From Chthoniobacteraceae bacterium (lineage in GTDB: Bacteria > Verrucomicrobiota > Verrucomicrobiia > Chthoniobacterales > Chthoniobacteraceae), in the NCBI GenBank assembly GCA_028293625.1, contig JAQGOL010000012.1, positions 28,718-92,717 of the forward strand: a stretch of DNA of 64,000 nucleotides, given 5' to 3'. The position numbers were made by a program, and so were the translations under genes. The notes under the pieces were generated by a model, which did no database searches, was not told the origin of the DNA, and worked only from the letters and a program-made list of their open reading frames with translations. Position 1 is the first letter of the stretch. Each line of letters begins with the position of its first letter. Shown here one piece after another: positions 63,151-64,000 of this stretch.

Positions 63151-63853
63151 TCCCAGGGGACAGACATTTTTTCGAGGATCCCAGAAAAAGGATCCCAGGG
63201 ACAGACACTTTCTCGGAAAGGTTTGATCCCAGGCGCAGGCGCAGGCGCAGGATCCCAGGGACAGACACTTTCTCGGAAAGGGAAAGGGCGCTTCATCCCA
63301 GGGGACAGACACTTTCTCGGAAAGGTTTGATCCCAGGGGACAGACATTTTTTCGTGCTCCCCGGGTGTGGCGCCTGACAAGCTTATCCCGCGAACACCGT
63401 CCCGACGATATCGCTGTCAGCGCCTACCTCATCGTCACCCATCACTCCGCGCGCCATGTATTCGCGCTCCTCGGGCACGCCGGGCTTAAGCAGCGGCGCC
63501 TGATCTTCAAATGGCAGCCCGCAGGATCTCAGGGACAGACACTTTCTCGGAAGGATACCTTTTCATGAATGACAAAATGACACCAGAGGCGAATTTTTAT
63601 CCGCGCTTGAAGGGGACGTCAGGGGCAGACACTTTCTCGCAAGGGGACGTCACAGGGGACGTCAGGGACAGACACTTTCTCGGGAGGACGTCAGGGACCA
63701 AGGGACGTCAAGGGGACAACGGTGTCAAAAAACTTCTTTGAACAAGTTTCTTTCTCAACGATCGCTAATCATTGATGCATCATGTCGGTAGCGCTTAAAT
63801 GCCGTGCGTGGTTTTGAAACGTGACACCAGGGACAGACACTTTCTCAGAAAAG
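63107..63853 (+). repeat. Array of ~10 REP-like repeats, core GGGACAGACACTTTCTCGGA
   Basis: Copies begin at 63107, 63197, 63257, 63300, 63531, 63621, 63664 and 63829, with two shorter variants (GGGACAGACATTTTTTCG) at 63155 and 63335. Complete copies end CTTTCTCGGAAAG, a 5-bp stem (CTTTC/GAAAG) with a TCG loop. Several are preceded by GATCCCA. Later copies drift (CTTTCTCGCAAG, CTTTCTCGGGAG) and are flanked by GGGACGTCA. All are in the same orientation and irregularly spaced. The array lies directly before a Y1 transposase gene, as REP elements do with their RAYT. The intervals carry no clear gene. Confidence 0.85.
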
Positions 63854-63894
63854 AGGCATTGACCTGCCGTCGAAGCCAGTAAACGGTTTTGAGT

Positions 63895-64000
63895 ATGCGA
63901 TATGGGAGGAGTCGGGCGGCGGCGGACGCGGAGGTGGCTTATTACCACTGCTTTTCGAGGGTGGTCGATAAGCGCTTCGTTTTCGGAGATCTGGAAAAGG
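63895..64000 (+). CDS. Y1 (IS200/REP-associated) transposase, 5' part only
   Basis: The last 106 bases encode MRYGRSRAAADAEVAYYHCF then SRVVDKRFVFGDLEK, open to the window edge. YYHCFSRVVDKRFVFGDLEK is the characteristic N-terminus of HUH tyrosine transposases of the IS200/RAYT group, where the first strand leads to the catalytic HUH motif further on. The catalytic Tyr and HUH lie beyond the window. An in-frame TTG at 63889 is an alternative start; a stop at 63880 bounds the frame. The repeat array immediately upstream is its likely substrate. Confidence 0.8.
   Translation, partial: MRYGRSRAAADAEVAYYHCFSRVVDKRFVFGDLEK

Noticed and set aside
63105..63380. 91-codon minus-strand frame with repeated FRESVCPWD units
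   Set aside because: It is only the translation of the repeat array.
63107..63853. CRISPR array
   Set aside because: Spacing between repeats is irregular (about 20 to 230 bases), units drift in sequence and no cas gene is seen; REP-like elements fit better.

Overview
The window looks like a chromosomal segment of a soil or freshwater member of the Verrucomicrobiota, probably close to Chthoniobacter (Spartobacteria-like). The phylum call rests on three things: a pilus operon with the gene order of Akkermansia Amuc_1098-1102; several planctomycete/verrucomicrobial-type PSCyt1-DUF1549-DUF1553 genes paired with DUF1501 genes; and PEP-CTERM, lamin-tail and CotH surface proteins. This is inferred from protein families read by eye; no database search was run.

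Layout. 1-8187: a UDP-glucuronate decarboxylase, then a five-gene type IV pilus-like envelope operon (Amuc_1102-like, PilM-PilN fusion, Amuc_1100-like, Amuc_1099-like, secretin). 8195-12624: housekeeping genes coaE, rho and rnd in an overlapping run, a small lipoprotein, and a type I-beta DAHP synthase. 12928-18038: a large secreted Ig/RCC1/FN3-like protein followed by the decayed tail of a paralogue. 18374-20597: a beta-propeller protein and an anion:cation symporter-type MFS transporter. 20670-33256 (minus strand): SDR, E1alpha-E1beta fusion, E2, D-2-hydroxyacid dehydrogenase, two large surface proteins and an SMP-30-type lactonase. The SDR faces a divergent GntR/FCD regulator across a perfect 20-bp palindrome. 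34024-45691 and 54698-59102: three PSCyt1/DUF1549/DUF1553 + DUF1501 gene pairs, one with a CotH gene attached. 45754-53003: an orphan solute-binding protein, a glutamine-rich DUF6600-type protein, two peptidyl-prolyl isomerases, a beta-hydroxyacid dehydrogenase and YgfZ, then tRNA-Tyr. 53273-54697: a methyltransferase and a 42-bp minisatellite. 59216-62937: a metal-handling cluster (metal-binding membrane protein, lipoprotein, TolC-like channel, multicopper oxidase). 62938-64000: an array of REP-like repeats ending at the start of a Y1 (REP-associated) transposase gene cut by the window edge.

How they work together. The pilus operon should build an envelope-spanning assembly platform plus outer-membrane pore. 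The three DUF1553/DUF1501 pairs look like secreted, heme-containing polysaccharide-handling units that share one chassis but carry different carbohydrate-binding-like inserts. The lactonase, MFS transporter, SDR, hydroxyacid dehydrogenase and 2-oxoacid dehydrogenase subunits could feed sugar-acid-derived carbon into central metabolism under the GntR regulator, but the substrate cannot be read from the sequence. The most unusual items are the module swapping in the three pairs, an SDR whose catalytic lysine is methionine, a recurring TTCCCCCC motif just before start codons where a Shine-Dalgarno would be expected, and the transposase/repeat array at the right end.
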